A DNA stretch of 64,000 nt from Streptomyces sp. S.PNR 29 (GTDB lineage Bacteria; Actinomycetota; Actinomycetes; Streptomycetales; Streptomycetaceae), in NCBI RefSeq assembly GCF_030386795.1, contig NZ_JANUQM010000008.1, forward strand, positions 310,001-374,000, in the 5' to 3' direction. The notes under the pieces were generated by a model. It worked only from the letters and a program-made list of their open reading frames with translations. It ran no database searches and had not been told where the DNA came from. Both the position numbers and the translations under genes were made by a program. Shown here piece by piece: positions 7,892 through 17,165 of the stretch (positions are counted from its first letter, which is position 1; every line of letters starts with the position of its first letter).

Positions 7892-9256
7892 TCACGCGCC
7901 GCTCGCCCTGAGCATCTCCTCACGCTCGACGATCTTCACGCGCTCGCGCCCCTGCGGCTCGCCCAGCGCCTTCTCCGCGGAGTCGAGTCGGTACCAGCCG
8001 TCCCACGTGGTGAAGCGGACGTTCCGCTCGGCTAGGAACGCGTCCACGGCCTCCGGGCCCGGCGACGCGGGCGTGTGGAGGCGGCCGTTCGCGTAGTCGT
8101 CCAGGAGGTTGGCCACCGTCTCGTTGGCGTCGCCCTTGGTGTGGCCGATGAGACCCACCGGGCCACGCCGGATCCATCCGGTGACGTACGTGGACTGCAG
8201 GTGCTCGCCGGTCTCCTGGATGACCCGCCCGCCCGCGTCGGGGACCGTACCGGAGTCGATGTCCCAGGGCAGCTTGGGGAGTTTGTCGGACAGATAGCCC
8301 ACGGCGCGGTAGACGGCGGTGACGTCCCAGTCGGTGAACTTCCCGGTGCCCTTGACGTTGCCGGTGCCGTCGAGCTCGGTGCGCTCGGTGCGCAGGCCGA
8401 CGACCCTGCCGTCCTCGCCGAGGATCTCCGTCGGCGATTCGAAGAAGTGCAGGAACAGCTTGTGCGGCCGGTCGCCGACGTCGCGGATGGCCCAGTTCTC
8501 CAGGGTCTTGGCGACCATGTCGGCCTGCTTGTTGCCGCGCCGGGTCGCGATCGAGCCCTCGTCGTAGTCGATGTCCTCGGGGTCGACGATGACCTCGATG
8601 TTGGGGGAGTGGTCCAGCTCCCTGAGCTCCATCGGGCTGAACTTCGCCTGGGCCGGGCCACGGCGGCCGAAGACGTGTATCTCCTTCGCCCGGTTGGCCT
8701 TCAGACCGTCGTACACGTTCGGCGGGATCTCCGTGGGCAGCAGCTCGTCGGCGGTCTTGGCCAGGACGCGCGCCACGTCGAGCGCCACGTTGCCGACGCC
8801 GAGGACGGCGACCTTCTCGGCCTCCAGCGGCCAGGTGCGCGGCACGTCAGGGTGGCCGTCGTACCAGGAGACGAAGTCCGCGGCGCCGTACGACCCGTCG
8901 AGGTCGATGCCCGGAACGGGCAGCGCCCGGTCGGCCATCGCGCCCGTCGCGAAGATCACGGCGTCGTAGAACGCGCGGAGGTCGTCGAGGCTGATGTCGG
9001 TCGGGTAGTCGACGTTGCCGAAGAGGCGTATCTGGGGTTTGTCGAGCACCTGGTGGAGGGCCGTGATGATGCCCTTGATGCGGGGGTGGTCGGGGGCGAC
9101 CCCGTAACGGATCAGTCCGAACGGCGCCGGCATGCGCTCGAAGACGTCGATGGACACGCCGGGCTCGGCGGCCACGTCGGACTTGAGCAGAGCGTCGGCG
9201 GCATAGATCCCGGCCGGGCCGGATCCGACGATGGCTACCCGCAGAGGGCGGGGCAT
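7892..9256 (-). CDS. fprA: NADPH-ferredoxin reductase FprA (adrenodoxin-reductase type)
   Basis: A 454-residue flavoprotein that passes electrons from NADPH to ferredoxin, as in mycobacterial FprA and mitochondrial adrenodoxin reductase. The FAD-binding GSGPAG motif is at residues 11-16, followed by ERMPAPFGLIRYGVAPDHP, the family hallmark. The NADPH domain carries GVGNVALDVARVLAK and GRRGPAQAKFS. The C-terminus has the second FAD contact RGPVGLIGHTKGDANETV. Length matches the family. It is monocistronic, with an iron-box-like site 50 bases upstream, so it is probably derepressed on iron limitation. It could supply electrons to P450s, including the one at 51.7-53.1 kb. Confidence 0.93.
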   Translation of the reverse strand: MPRPLRVAIVGSGPAGIYAADALLKSDVAAEPGVSIDVFERMPAPFGLIRYGVAPDHPRIKGIITALHQVLDKPQIRLFGNVDYPTDISLDDLRAFYDAVIFATGAMADRALPVPGIDLDGSYGAADFVSWYDGHPDVPRTWPLEAEKVAVLGVGNVALDVARVLAKTADELLPTEIPPNVYDGLKANRAKEIHVFGRRGPAQAKFSPMELRELDHSPNIEVIVDPEDIDYDEGSIATRRGNKQADMVAKTLENWAIRDVGDRPHKLFLHFFESPTEILGEDGRVVGLRTERTELDGTGNVKGTGKFTDWDVTAVYRAVGYLSDKLPKLPWDIDSGTVPDAGGRVIQETGEHLQSTYVTGWIRRGPVGLIGHTKGDANETVANLLDDYANGRLHTPASPGPEAVDAFLAERNVRFTTWDGWYRLDSAEKALGEPQGRERVKIVEREEMLRASGA

Positions 9257-9306
9257 GATCAGGTTCCCTTCGAGCGATGACAGGCGTCTCGCCGGGAAGC
9301 CTAAAC

Positions 9307-9325
9307 TAAGGCAACCCTTACCTGG
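9307..9325 (-). promoter_or_regulatory. iron box (DmdR/IdeR-type) upstream of fprA
   Basis: On the minus strand the 19-mer CCAGGTAAGGGTTGCCTTA matches the actinobacterial iron-box consensus TTAGGTTAGGCTAACCTAA at 13 of 19 positions, including both AGG/CCT cores. It sits 50 bases upstream of the fprA start, in promoter position. Confidence 0.6.
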
Positions 9326-9556
9326 TACGCGGGTCCGATCTATGAGCTCATAAGCGCGGTTTATGGCACAGGGGCGTGGACGTACCGGACCACCTCGTCC
9401 GCTCGGGTGGACGATCGGCCGGGCCGGGCGCGTGCTCTCCCGGCAGTCCCGCGGTGTGCGAGTTTGGACCGTCGGTCAAGGGTGACGCAGGCCTGAGTGA
9501 CGACGTGCGGCCCGGCATCCGCCGTCACTCGGACCGAACTCGTGGAGGGAACCCTC

Positions 9557-11068
9557 GTGAACCGCGGTACGTGGGCGGACGAAAGCGGTCACGGCGACGC
9601 GCAGGCGGTGGACCGACCGGATCCGAACCGGTGGCGGGCCCTCAGGGTCACGCTGGTCGCCGGCTTCATGAGCCTGCTCGACGTGACGATCGTCGCGGTC
9701 GCCCTGCCGTCCATACAGCGGGATCTGCAGGCCTCGGCGGCGTCCGTGCAGTGGGTCGTGTCCGGGTACGCCCTGACCTTCGCCCTCACCCTGGTGACGG
9801 CCGGACGCCTCGGCGACGCGTTCGGCAGGCGCCGCGTCTTCCTCGTCGCGCTCGCCGCCTTCGTCGTGTGCAGTGCCGCGGCGGGCGCTGCCCCCTCGAT
9901 CACGCTGCTGATCGTGGCCCGGCTCGCCCAGGGCATCGCCGCAGGCAGCCTCGCCCCGCAGAACTCGGCCCTGATCCAGCAGATGTTCCGGGGCGCCGAG
10001 CGCGGGCGGGCCTTCGGGCTCTTCGGCTCCACCGTCGGCATCTCCAGCGCCGTGGGCCCCATCACCGGCGGCCTCATCCTGGCCCTGGCCGACGGCCCTC
10101 AGGGCTGGCGCTGGATCTTCTACGTCAATGTGCCGGTCGGCGCGATCGCCCTGCTGCTCGGCAGCCGCCTCCTGCCCCGGGTGGCTCCCGGCCGCCGGGG
10201 ACGCCTCGACCCCCTCGGGGTCGTACTGCTGGGCGCCGGGATCCTCGCCCTGATGCTGCCGCTGGTGCTCGCCGAAGCCGGTGCGATGCACCGCCTGTGG
10301 TGGCTGTTCCCGTCGGGAGCAGTGATCCTCGCGGGCTTCGTCCTCTGGGAACGCCGGGTCGCCGCCCTCGGCCGGGCCCCGCTGCTCGATCCGCGGCTGG
10401 TCACGGAAACCCGCGGTTATGCCACCGGGGCGGGCCTCGCCGCCCTGTACTTCGTCGGGTTCAGCGGTGTGTGGCTGGTCTTCGCGCTGTTCTTCCAGAA
10501 CGGGCTGGACTACTCACCTCTGCAGTCCGGCCTGGCGGTGACGCCGTTCGCTGTCGGCTCCGCCGCCGCGGCCGCCGTGGCCGGCCGGCTGGTCGGGCGG
10601 CTGGGACGGCTGCTGACCGTCTGGGGCCTGGTCGGCGTCATGGCCGGACTGGGCGGCACCGCGCTGGTCCTGTGGCTGGCCCCCGCGCAGTGGGCCGCCT
10701 GGATCGCGGCGCCCCTGCTGTTCGCCGGAGGGATCGGCAGCGGCTGCGTCATCTCCCCGAACGTCACCATGACCCTGCGGGACGTCCCCGTCCGCATGGC
10801 GGGCGCCGCCGGAGGCGCCCTGCAGACGGGGCAGCGGCTGGGCGGCGCCGTGGGCACCGCCGCACTGCCGGGGCTGTTCTACCTGGTGCTCAACGCGACT
10901 CACGACGACTACCGCAGCGCCGTGGCCGTGTCGGTCGGCACCGGGGTCGCCGCCATGCTGTGCGCTCTGGCGGTGGCGGTCCTCGACTGGCGCCGCGACC
11001 GCGCCGACGGCAGCCGGCGCTGCCCGCCGGAGGTGTCCCACAGCCATATGCACGCGAGCCACGGCTGA
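9557..11068 (+). CDS. DHA2-type (EmrB/QacA) MFS efflux transporter
   Basis: A 503-residue proton-driven drug-efflux pump with about 14 helices. The GTG at 9557 is preceded by GGAGGGAA at 9544-9551; an ATG at 9497 lacks such a site. Motif C/D1 signatures are visible: LLDVTIVAVALPSIQRDL in helix 1, GRLGDAFGRRRVF after helix 2, and RLAQGIAAGSLAPQNSALIQQMF. The C-terminal tail is hydrophilic and His-rich (HSHMHASHG). No TetR repressor is adjacent, although these pumps often have one. The substrate is unknown. Confidence 0.88.
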   Translation: MNRGTWADESGHGDAQAVDRPDPNRWRALRVTLVAGFMSLLDVTIVAVALPSIQRDLQASAASVQWVVSGYALTFALTLVTAGRLGDAFGRRRVFLVALAAFVVCSAAAGAAPSITLLIVARLAQGIAAGSLAPQNSALIQQMFRGAERGRAFGLFGSTVGISSAVGPITGGLILALADGPQGWRWIFYVNVPVGAIALLLGSRLLPRVAPGRRGRLDPLGVVLLGAGILALMLPLVLAEAGAMHRLWWLFPSGAVILAGFVLWERRVAALGRAPLLDPRLVTETRGYATGAGLAALYFVGFSGVWLVFALFFQNGLDYSPLQSGLAVTPFAVGSAAAAAVAGRLVGRLGRLLTVWGLVGVMAGLGGTALVLWLAPAQWAAWIAAPLLFAGGIGSGCVISPNVTMTLRDVPVRMAGAAGGALQTGQRLGGAVGTAALPGLFYLVLNATHDDYRSAVAVSVGTGVAAMLCALAVAVLDWRRDRADGSRRCPPEVSHSHMHASHG

Positions 11069-11100
11069 GGCGACCTCTCCGGCCGACGCGCCGGTGTCTC

Positions 11101-11247
11101 TCAGTGGCCCTTGCGGAACTTCCTCAGCAGCTGCTGCGCCTGCGCGCGACGCCGGGGGTCCGCGGCGGCACGGCGCGCCTGCTCCATCGCCCTGCGTCCC
11201 TGCGGACTCCTCGCGAACTGCTTGAGCCGGTCCAGCACTCCCGCCAT
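11101..11247 (-). CDS. small basic hypothetical protein
   Basis: A 48-residue, Arg/Gln-rich protein (LDRLKQFARSPQGRRAMEQA, then RRRAQAQQLLRKFRKGH), probably two amphipathic helices. The ATG at 11247 is selected because GGAGGAG is perfectly placed upstream; an in-frame start at 11295 has no such site. Similar tiny proteins annotated as hypothetical occur widely in Streptomyces. Function is unknown; the charge would suit nucleic-acid or membrane-surface binding. Confidence 0.6.
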   Translation of the reverse strand: MAGVLDRLKQFARSPQGRRAMEQARRAAADPRRRAQAQQLLRKFRKGH

Positions 11248-11390
11248 GACACTCCTCCGTAACGACAAGCCTTGCTCGGTCCGTCTACCCGGCAACCGCC
11301 CGATCAGCCCGGTGACTGGTGCCTGAAGGGGGAACGTGCACGCCGCACGGCTGGTTCCTCGTCCTGCCGTGTCCGGCCCCGACGGTGCCC

Positions 11391-14117
11391 TCAGGGCAAC
11401 GGCTGTTCCGCCCAGATGACCTTGCCCGCGGGCGTGTAGCGGGTGCCCCAGCGTTCGGCGAGCTGGGCGACGAGGAACAGGCCACGGCCGCCCTCGTCCG
11501 TCATGGCCGCGTAGCGCAGGTGGGGCGAGGTGCTGCTGCTGTCGAACACCTCGCAGATCAGGCTGCGGTCACACAGCACGCGGACGTGGATCGGCTCGCC
11601 GCCGTACCGGATCGCGTTGGTGACCAGCTCGCTCAGGATCAGCTCGGTGGTGAACGTCAGCTCGTCCAGCCCCCACTCGGCGAGCCGCCGGGTGACCTGG
11701 GCGCGGACCTCGCCGACGGCCGCGGGATCGGAGGGCACCTGCCACTCGGCGACCCGGTCGGGACCGAGCGCACGGGTGCGCGCGACGATCAGGGCGATGT
11801 CGTCGCTGGGCTTCGCCGGGAGCCTGGCGTCCAGCACGGCCCGGCAGGTGTCCTCGGAAGACGTGCCCGCTCCCGCCAGAGCGGTGCGCAGCGACTCGAA
11901 GCCGACGTCGATGTCCCGCTCCCGCTCCTCGACGAGCCCGTCGGTGTACAGCACGAGCCGGCTGCCCTCCGCCAGCTCCAGCTCGGCCGTCTCGAAGGGC
12001 AGACCGCCCAGTCCCAGCGGGGGACCGACCGGCACGTCGGGGAACTCCACGCTGCCGTCGGGCCGGATCACAGCGGGCGGCGGATGACCGGCCCGGGCGA
12101 TCACGCACGTTCGGGAAACCGGGTCGTAGATGGCGTACAGGCAGGTCGCGCCGGTGACCGGGGCGCTGCCGCCCTCGGCCGCCTCGTCCTGGTCGATGCG
12201 GCTGACCAGCTCGTCGAGCAGCGACAGCAGCTCGTCGGGCGGCAGGTCGAGGGCGGAGAAGTTGTGGACCGCCGTACGCAGCCGCCCCATGGTGGCCGCC
12301 GCGTGCAGCCCGTGGCCCACGACGTCGCCCACCACGAGCGCCACGCGGGCACCGGACAGCGGCAGGACGTCGAACCAGTCACCGCCCACTCCTGCCTGCG
12401 CCGGCAGATACCGGTAGGCGATGTCCAGGGCGTCCTGCTCGGGCAGGCGGCGGGGCAGCAGGCTGCGCTGCAGGGTCACCGCCATGCTGTGCTCGCGCGT
12501 GTACCGGCGCGCGTTGTCGATGGAGACCGCGGCACGCGCGACCAGCTCCTCGGCGAGCGCCAGTTCCTCCTGGTCGAAGGGCTCGGCCTTCTCGCAGCGC
12601 CAGAAGCTGACCACGCCGAGCACCAGGCTTCCCGCCCGCAGCGGCACGGTGATCAGCGAGTGGATGCCGTACTCCACCACCTGCGCCGAACGTTCGAGGT
12701 CCTGCGCCTGCCAGCCCGGGGCCTGGGCGAGGAACGGCTCCAGGACGGCCTGGCCGGTGCTCAGGCTGTTCCCCTGCGGAGAGGACGGGACGAACCTGAT
12801 CTGCCGGCCCACCGGGTAGAGGGGGACGTCCTTGCGGATGCCGCTGAGCGCGACGCGGCGCAACGGGGTCACGCCTTCCGGCTGACCGCCGCTGAGCACC
12901 GCGTCGAACAGGTCGACGGTGGCGAAGTCCGCGAACCGGGGCACGGCCAGCTCCGCCAGCTCCTCGGCGGTGCGGTTGACGTCCAGGCTCGTCCCGATGT
13001 GCACGCCGGCCTCGTACAGCATGTTGAGGCGTTCCCGGGCCGCCTCGGCGCGGCCGGACAGGGCGCGCAGCTCGGTGGAGTCACGCAGCGTGGCGACGGT
13101 GCCGGGCGGGCCGCCCTGGGTGTCCGTGGTCCGCTGGTTGATCGCGAGCAGCCGGTCCTTGACCAGGTGGACCTCGTCCGTGGCGAGCCGTCCGGAGGCC
13201 AGCAGGTCGGCCGTGTCCGCGGGGAGCCGGAGATCGAGCACGTGCCGTCCCTCGGCGTCCCCGGGCAGATCCAGCAGCCGGTGCGCCTCGTCGTTGGCGA
13301 GCAGCAGGGTGCCGTCGCCACCGACGATGAGCACGCCCTCCCGCACGGCGTGCAGCACGGCGTCGTGGTGCTCGTACATGCGGGTCATCTCGTGCGGGCC
13401 GAGACCGTGCGTCTGGCGCAGCAGCCGCCTGCTGACGAGTGCGGTGCCCGCCGTGGCGAGGGCCAGCCCCGCGGCCGCGGCGCCCAGGACCACCGGCATC
13501 TGCTGGTTCGCGGCACCGCCCACGTTCTTCGTGGTGATCCCCGCGGACACCAGGCCCACCACGGAGCCGTCGTCCGCCTTGACGGGAACCACCGCCTGCA
13601 CCAGCGGGCCGATGGTCCCGGTGATCTGCTCGGTCACGACGCGCCCGGCCAGCGCGGGCGCGATGTCCCCCACGAACTTCTTGCCGATGCGGTCCGGTTT
13701 GGGGTGTGTGTAGCGGATCCCGTCGGTGTTCATCACGACGATGAAGTCCACCTTCGTCGCCTTGCGGGCCGCCTCCGCCCGCGGTTGCAGCACCGCCGAC
13801 GGGTCGGGGCCGCGCAGCGCCTCACGGGTGCCCGGGGAGTTGGCGAACGCCTCGGCGACGGCGACCGAGCGGTTGCGCGCCTCCCGGGTGCTGTCGTGCC
13901 GCACCTGCAGCACCAGCGCGATCACAGCCGCCACGACCAGCAACAGCACGATCACGACCTGCAGCAGGAACACCTGTCCGGCGACGCTGCGCCCGCCCAG
14001 CGCGGACCGTACTCCTGTGCCCTGTTCCCGCTGCGTCCGGTCCGCGACTCGCTCCTGCTGAGCGAGAGGACCGCCGGGACGCCGCCGAACTCCCGATCGA
14101 CCCACCTGTCGGACCAT
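11391..14117 (-). CDS. membrane sensor with PAS, GAF, SpoIIE phosphatase and HATPase domains
   Basis: A 908-residue multidomain stress-signalling protein. A transmembrane helix near residues 47-68 is followed by an extracytoplasmic Cache/DcuS-like sensor (ATKVDFIVVMNTDGIRYTHP), a second helix near residue 205, a PAS domain (VREGVLIVGGDGTLLLANDEA), a GAF domain (IGTSLDVNRTAEELAELAVP), and a SpoIIE PP2C phosphatase with GGDWFDVLPL, VGDVVGHG and PSDDIALIVART. An RsbW-like HATPase follows, with ELVTNAIRYG and GRGLFLVAQL. The phosphatase probably dephosphorylates an anti-anti-sigma factor, while the HATPase may bind one. The ATG at 14117 lacks a strong ribosome site. A second SpoIIE gene lies 82 bases upstream on the same strand. 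Confidence 0.9.
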   Translation of the reverse strand: MVRQVGRSGVRRRPGGPLAQQERVADRTQREQGTGVRSALGGRSVAGQVFLLQVVIVLLLVVAAVIALVLQVRHDSTREARNRSVAVAEAFANSPGTREALRGPDPSAVLQPRAEAARKATKVDFIVVMNTDGIRYTHPKPDRIGKKFVGDIAPALAGRVVTEQITGTIGPLVQAVVPVKADDGSVVGLVSAGITTKNVGGAANQQMPVVLGAAAAGLALATAGTALVSRRLLRQTHGLGPHEMTRMYEHHDAVLHAVREGVLIVGGDGTLLLANDEAHRLLDLPGDAEGRHVLDLRLPADTADLLASGRLATDEVHLVKDRLLAINQRTTDTQGGPPGTVATLRDSTELRALSGRAEAARERLNMLYEAGVHIGTSLDVNRTAEELAELAVPRFADFATVDLFDAVLSGGQPEGVTPLRRVALSGIRKDVPLYPVGRQIRFVPSSPQGNSLSTGQAVLEPFLAQAPGWQAQDLERSAQVVEYGIHSLITVPLRAGSLVLGVVSFWRCEKAEPFDQEELALAEELVARAAVSIDNARRYTREHSMAVTLQRSLLPRRLPEQDALDIAYRYLPAQAGVGGDWFDVLPLSGARVALVVGDVVGHGLHAAATMGRLRTAVHNFSALDLPPDELLSLLDELVSRIDQDEAAEGGSAPVTGATCLYAIYDPVSRTCVIARAGHPPPAVIRPDGSVEFPDVPVGPPLGLGGLPFETAELELAEGSRLVLYTDGLVEERERDIDVGFESLRTALAGAGTSSEDTCRAVLDARLPAKPSDDIALIVARTRALGPDRVAEWQVPSDPAAVGEVRAQVTRRLAEWGLDELTFTTELILSELVTNAIRYGGEPIHVRVLCDRSLICEVFDSSSTSPHLRYAAMTDEGGRGLFLVAQLAERWGTRYTPAGKVIWAEQPLP

Positions 14118-14199
14118 GTGCTTATGTCTACACTGCCACGCCTCCGGAGGCGAGAGGCAGCCCCCTGAGTGATCGCCGTGCCCTGCCGCACGACCGGTC

Positions 14200-16752
14200 T
14201 CACCGAGGGCCGCGGAATCCCGTGCGGCGGGTGGCGAGCAGGAGTGCGATGTCGTCGGGGCGGTCGGTGGTGTGCCGGGCCGTCGCGGTGAGCCGGTCGG
14301 CCACGCCCGCCAGGGACCGGCGGCCCGCACGCGCGGTGGGAGCACCGAACCTCGCCAGGGCCACCCGCAGGGCGCTGATGCCGTCGTCGATGTCGACGCC
14401 GGACCGCTCGACCAGCCCGTCCGTGTACAGCGCCAGGACGGAGCCGGACTCCAGCTGAAGCTCCGTCACCGGGTACTGGGCGTCCGGGTCCACGCCGAGC
14501 ACGACCCCGCCCGGAACGTCCAGCACATGGGTCCGGCCGTCCGGGTGGCGCAGCAGCGGCGGCGGATGCCCGGCCCGGGCGGCACGGGCCCGTCCGCTGG
14601 CCGGATCGAGCCGGATGTAGCAGCAGCTCGCGAACTGACCGGAGTCGAGATCGATGAGGAGGCGGTTGGAGCCGCTCATCACCTCGTCCGGCGGACGGTC
14701 GCCGAGCGCGAAGGCCCGCACCGCACTGCGCAGTTGTCCCATCGTGGCCGCCGCCTGCACACCGTGCCCCTGGACGTCCCCGATCACCAGGGCCAGGCAG
14801 TTCCCCGTCGTGACCACGTCGTACCAGTCACCGCCCACCTCCATGCCCTGGGTGCCGGGCAGATAGCGCCCGGCGGTCTCGATCAGCGGGTGCGCCGACA
14901 GGCGCCGGGGGAGCAGGGCCTGCTGCAGGCCACGGGCCAGCGCGGCCTCGGTCTCGTAGCGCTGTGCCTTCTCCATGGCGTGCGCGATCAGCCCGGCGAG
15001 GGCGGTGAGCACCGTGCGCTCCTCGGTGCTGAAGCTGCGCGGACGGTCGAAGCCCAGGATGCAGGAACCGACCGGGCGCCCGGAGGCGATCAGCGGCAGG
15101 AAGGCGCGGGCTCCCTCCGTCGCGTCCAGCGGAATGCCCGGGTAGGCGGCGGCCAGCGCCTGCATCGAGTCGAAGAAGAGCGGCCGGCCGCTGGTGAGGG
15201 TCTCGACACCGGGGAGCCGGGCGTCCAGCCCCACCCCCTCGAACGGCGCGAGGAAGCCCGAGGGGAAGCCCGACTCCCACGCCAGGTACAGATGACGTTC
15301 CTGCAGCAGGTAGATGGCGAGCCGGCGGCCGCCGAACGCCGGCAACACCTCCTTCATCACCACGGCCGACACCTGGCGCGCGGTCACCGCCTCCGTCAGG
15401 GCGACGGCGAGGACGATGGGACGGTACTGCGGGGCCGTGGAGGCGACGACGGGCGCGGTCGGCGTCGTCGCGGACGCCTCGGCCTCCCCCTGCGCGGGGT
15501 CGGCGGGCGGGTCGGACACCCGGTTGGCCGGACGGACCGTGCAGGTCAGGATGTCCGGCCCGGGATGGGCGGACAGGGCCAGCCAGTCGCCCTCGTACGG
15601 TTGCGGGGCCGTCGCGGGTGTGCCGCTGGGAGGCCGTCTGACGTGGAAGTGCACCGGCTCCGGCGACAGGAGCGCGCTCCGCAGGTGGTCCTCGAACGCC
15701 GGCTGGCTGAGCCACGGCACGGCCTCCCACAGAGGCCGGCCGAGGAGCCTCGGCCGTGGCCGGCCCAGCAGATGGGCGGCGCGCGGGTTCGCGTAGACGA
15801 TCACTCCCAGCCGGTCCAGGCAGAACACGCCGTCCGGCAGCAGATCGGCGGCGGCGTCGGCCACCGAGCCCGGGCCGGGGTCGAGGACGACCCCCCGCAC
15901 GGCACGGGGGCCGGACAGCGGCCCGAACGCGGTGGGCGCGGCGTGCGGATTCCACAGCTCCACCAGCCGCGGCGCACCGTCGGGGGTGCGTACGTGCAGG
16001 GGCAGCGGCGGAGGCCGGCCGGCGGCCGCCTGACGCAGCGCGGACCCGAGCACATGCCCGTCGGCGGGCGCGACGGCGTCCGTGAGCGCCTGCACCGTGT
16101 CCGGGGCCTCGCCCGCCGGCCCGCCGAGCAGCGCGCGCAGGGGATCGTCGACGGTCACGACACCGGTCACCGGGTCCCAGGCGAAACTCCCGGCGCGCTG
16201 CACGGGGCGCCGGGCCGCCGGCGGCCGGACACAGACGGGCTCGCCGTCCCACACCACGGACGAGGCGCCTGTGCCGTCCAGGCTGCCCAGCTCCGCGCCG
16301 AGAGCCTCGGCCAGCCCCGCCAGCCGGTCGGCACCCTCCAGCATCTCGGTGGCGTCCGAGGCCGAGGGGCGCAGCACGGTCAGGACACCGAGGGGCCCCG
16401 CCGGCCCGACCACGGGCACGTGCAGGGATCCGAAGGGGAACGGCAGCCCGGCCGCGAACTGGGGGTAGCGGCGCATCGTCTCCGTGGCGTTCGGCAGGAC
16501 CACCTGGACACCCAGCCGAAAGGCGTCGGCGACGGGGAACGGCCGCTCGGAGTGCAGCCGCCACCAGGGGCGGAACAGCGGCCCGGGCAACCCCGCGAGC
16601 ACGGCCAGCCGGAGCAGTCCGGGCGTGCTGGAGCGCAGGTAGACCCCTCCCGCGTGGCCGGCGGCCGCGCTGATCGCCTCCGTCGAGGCGTCGGCCAGCA
16701 GCGTCGCCAGCCGCCCGGCGGTCCGGTGTGCGTCCTCGGCGCCTGCTGTCAT
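14200..16752 (-). CDS. SpoIIE-type PP2C phosphatase with GAF/PAS domains
   Basis: An 850-residue cytoplasmic regulator. The first ~180 residues are GAF-like (ISAAAGHAGGVYLRSSTPGL, then FPFGSLHVPVVGPAGPLGVLTVLRP). A PAS-like domain follows near residue 330 (LLPDGVFCLDRLGVIVYANP), then another GAF (VLPAFGGRRLAIYLLQERHLYL to FSTEERTVLTALAGLIAHAM). The SpoIIE phosphatase comes last, with GGDWYDVVTT, IGDVQGHGVQAAATMGQL, YTDGLVERSG and RPDDIALLLA, so the metal-binding Asp residues are present. There is no C-terminal HATPase, unlike its downstream neighbour. The ATG at 16752 has GAGGTGGGG upstream; a longer open frame to 17457 has poor coding character. It is probably transcribed with the neighbouring phosphatase. 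Confidence 0.88.
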   Translation of the reverse strand: MTAGAEDAHRTAGRLATLLADASTEAISAAAGHAGGVYLRSSTPGLLRLAVLAGLPGPLFRPWWRLHSERPFPVADAFRLGVQVVLPNATETMRRYPQFAAGLPFPFGSLHVPVVGPAGPLGVLTVLRPSASDATEMLEGADRLAGLAEALGAELGSLDGTGASSVVWDGEPVCVRPPAARRPVQRAGSFAWDPVTGVVTVDDPLRALLGGPAGEAPDTVQALTDAVAPADGHVLGSALRQAAAGRPPPLPLHVRTPDGAPRLVELWNPHAAPTAFGPLSGPRAVRGVVLDPGPGSVADAAADLLPDGVFCLDRLGVIVYANPRAAHLLGRPRPRLLGRPLWEAVPWLSQPAFEDHLRSALLSPEPVHFHVRRPPSGTPATAPQPYEGDWLALSAHPGPDILTCTVRPANRVSDPPADPAQGEAEASATTPTAPVVASTAPQYRPIVLAVALTEAVTARQVSAVVMKEVLPAFGGRRLAIYLLQERHLYLAWESGFPSGFLAPFEGVGLDARLPGVETLTSGRPLFFDSMQALAAAYPGIPLDATEGARAFLPLIASGRPVGSCILGFDRPRSFSTEERTVLTALAGLIAHAMEKAQRYETEAALARGLQQALLPRRLSAHPLIETAGRYLPGTQGMEVGGDWYDVVTTGNCLALVIGDVQGHGVQAAATMGQLRSAVRAFALGDRPPDEVMSGSNRLLIDLDSGQFASCCYIRLDPASGRARAARAGHPPPLLRHPDGRTHVLDVPGGVVLGVDPDAQYPVTELQLESGSVLALYTDGLVERSGVDIDDGISALRVALARFGAPTARAGRRSLAGVADRLTATARHTTDRPDDIALLLATRRTGFRGPR

Positions 16753-17165
16753 CGGCCCCACCTCGTCCGTGCGCCGTCGCGGGGGACACAGCAAGAATGC
16801 GCCAGAACACCCCCGCCGCGCACCTGGGCGGACGGGGGGAATCAGGACGGAGGTCTCAGGGCACGATGCCGGCCGGGCTCGGGGGCGCAGCCGTTGCCGT
16901 ACGCACGGCTCGTCGCTGACTCCAGATCCGGCCGTTGCGGGACCGTTCCCGCCGGACGCGGGCCGTGTGACCGGCCCGAATCGCCGCAGTGACAGGTCGG
17001 GTATGCGATGCAGGCATGTCGTTCCCTCTTCCGGGCCGCGGACCGAGTGCGCCGAGCCCCGTCGGTGCAGAACCGGCACCAGGGTGCGGGCGGACGGTGC
17101 GGGAGTGCTATGCGTAGAAGTGCGTACGCACGCACCAGGACGACACGAGAGGGCGGACGACAGGC
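16753..17165. other. divergent intergenic region between SpoIIE gene and LuxR gene
   Basis: About 410 bases with no supported gene. It must contain promoters for both the phosphatase (leftward) and the LuxR regulator (rightward). A perfect 12-bp palindrome GTGCGTACGCAC at 17120-17131, 35 bases before the LuxR start, is a candidate operator. Nothing else stands out. Confidence 0.35.

Noticed and set aside
11319..14168. A 949-codon + strand frame opposite the SpoIIE gene
   Set aside because: Typical high-G+C antisense shadow; the minus strand holds clear PAS, GAF and SpoIIE motifs.
14272..16992. A 906-codon + strand frame
   Set aside because: Antisense to the second SpoIIE phosphatase; no domain and atypical amino-acid composition.
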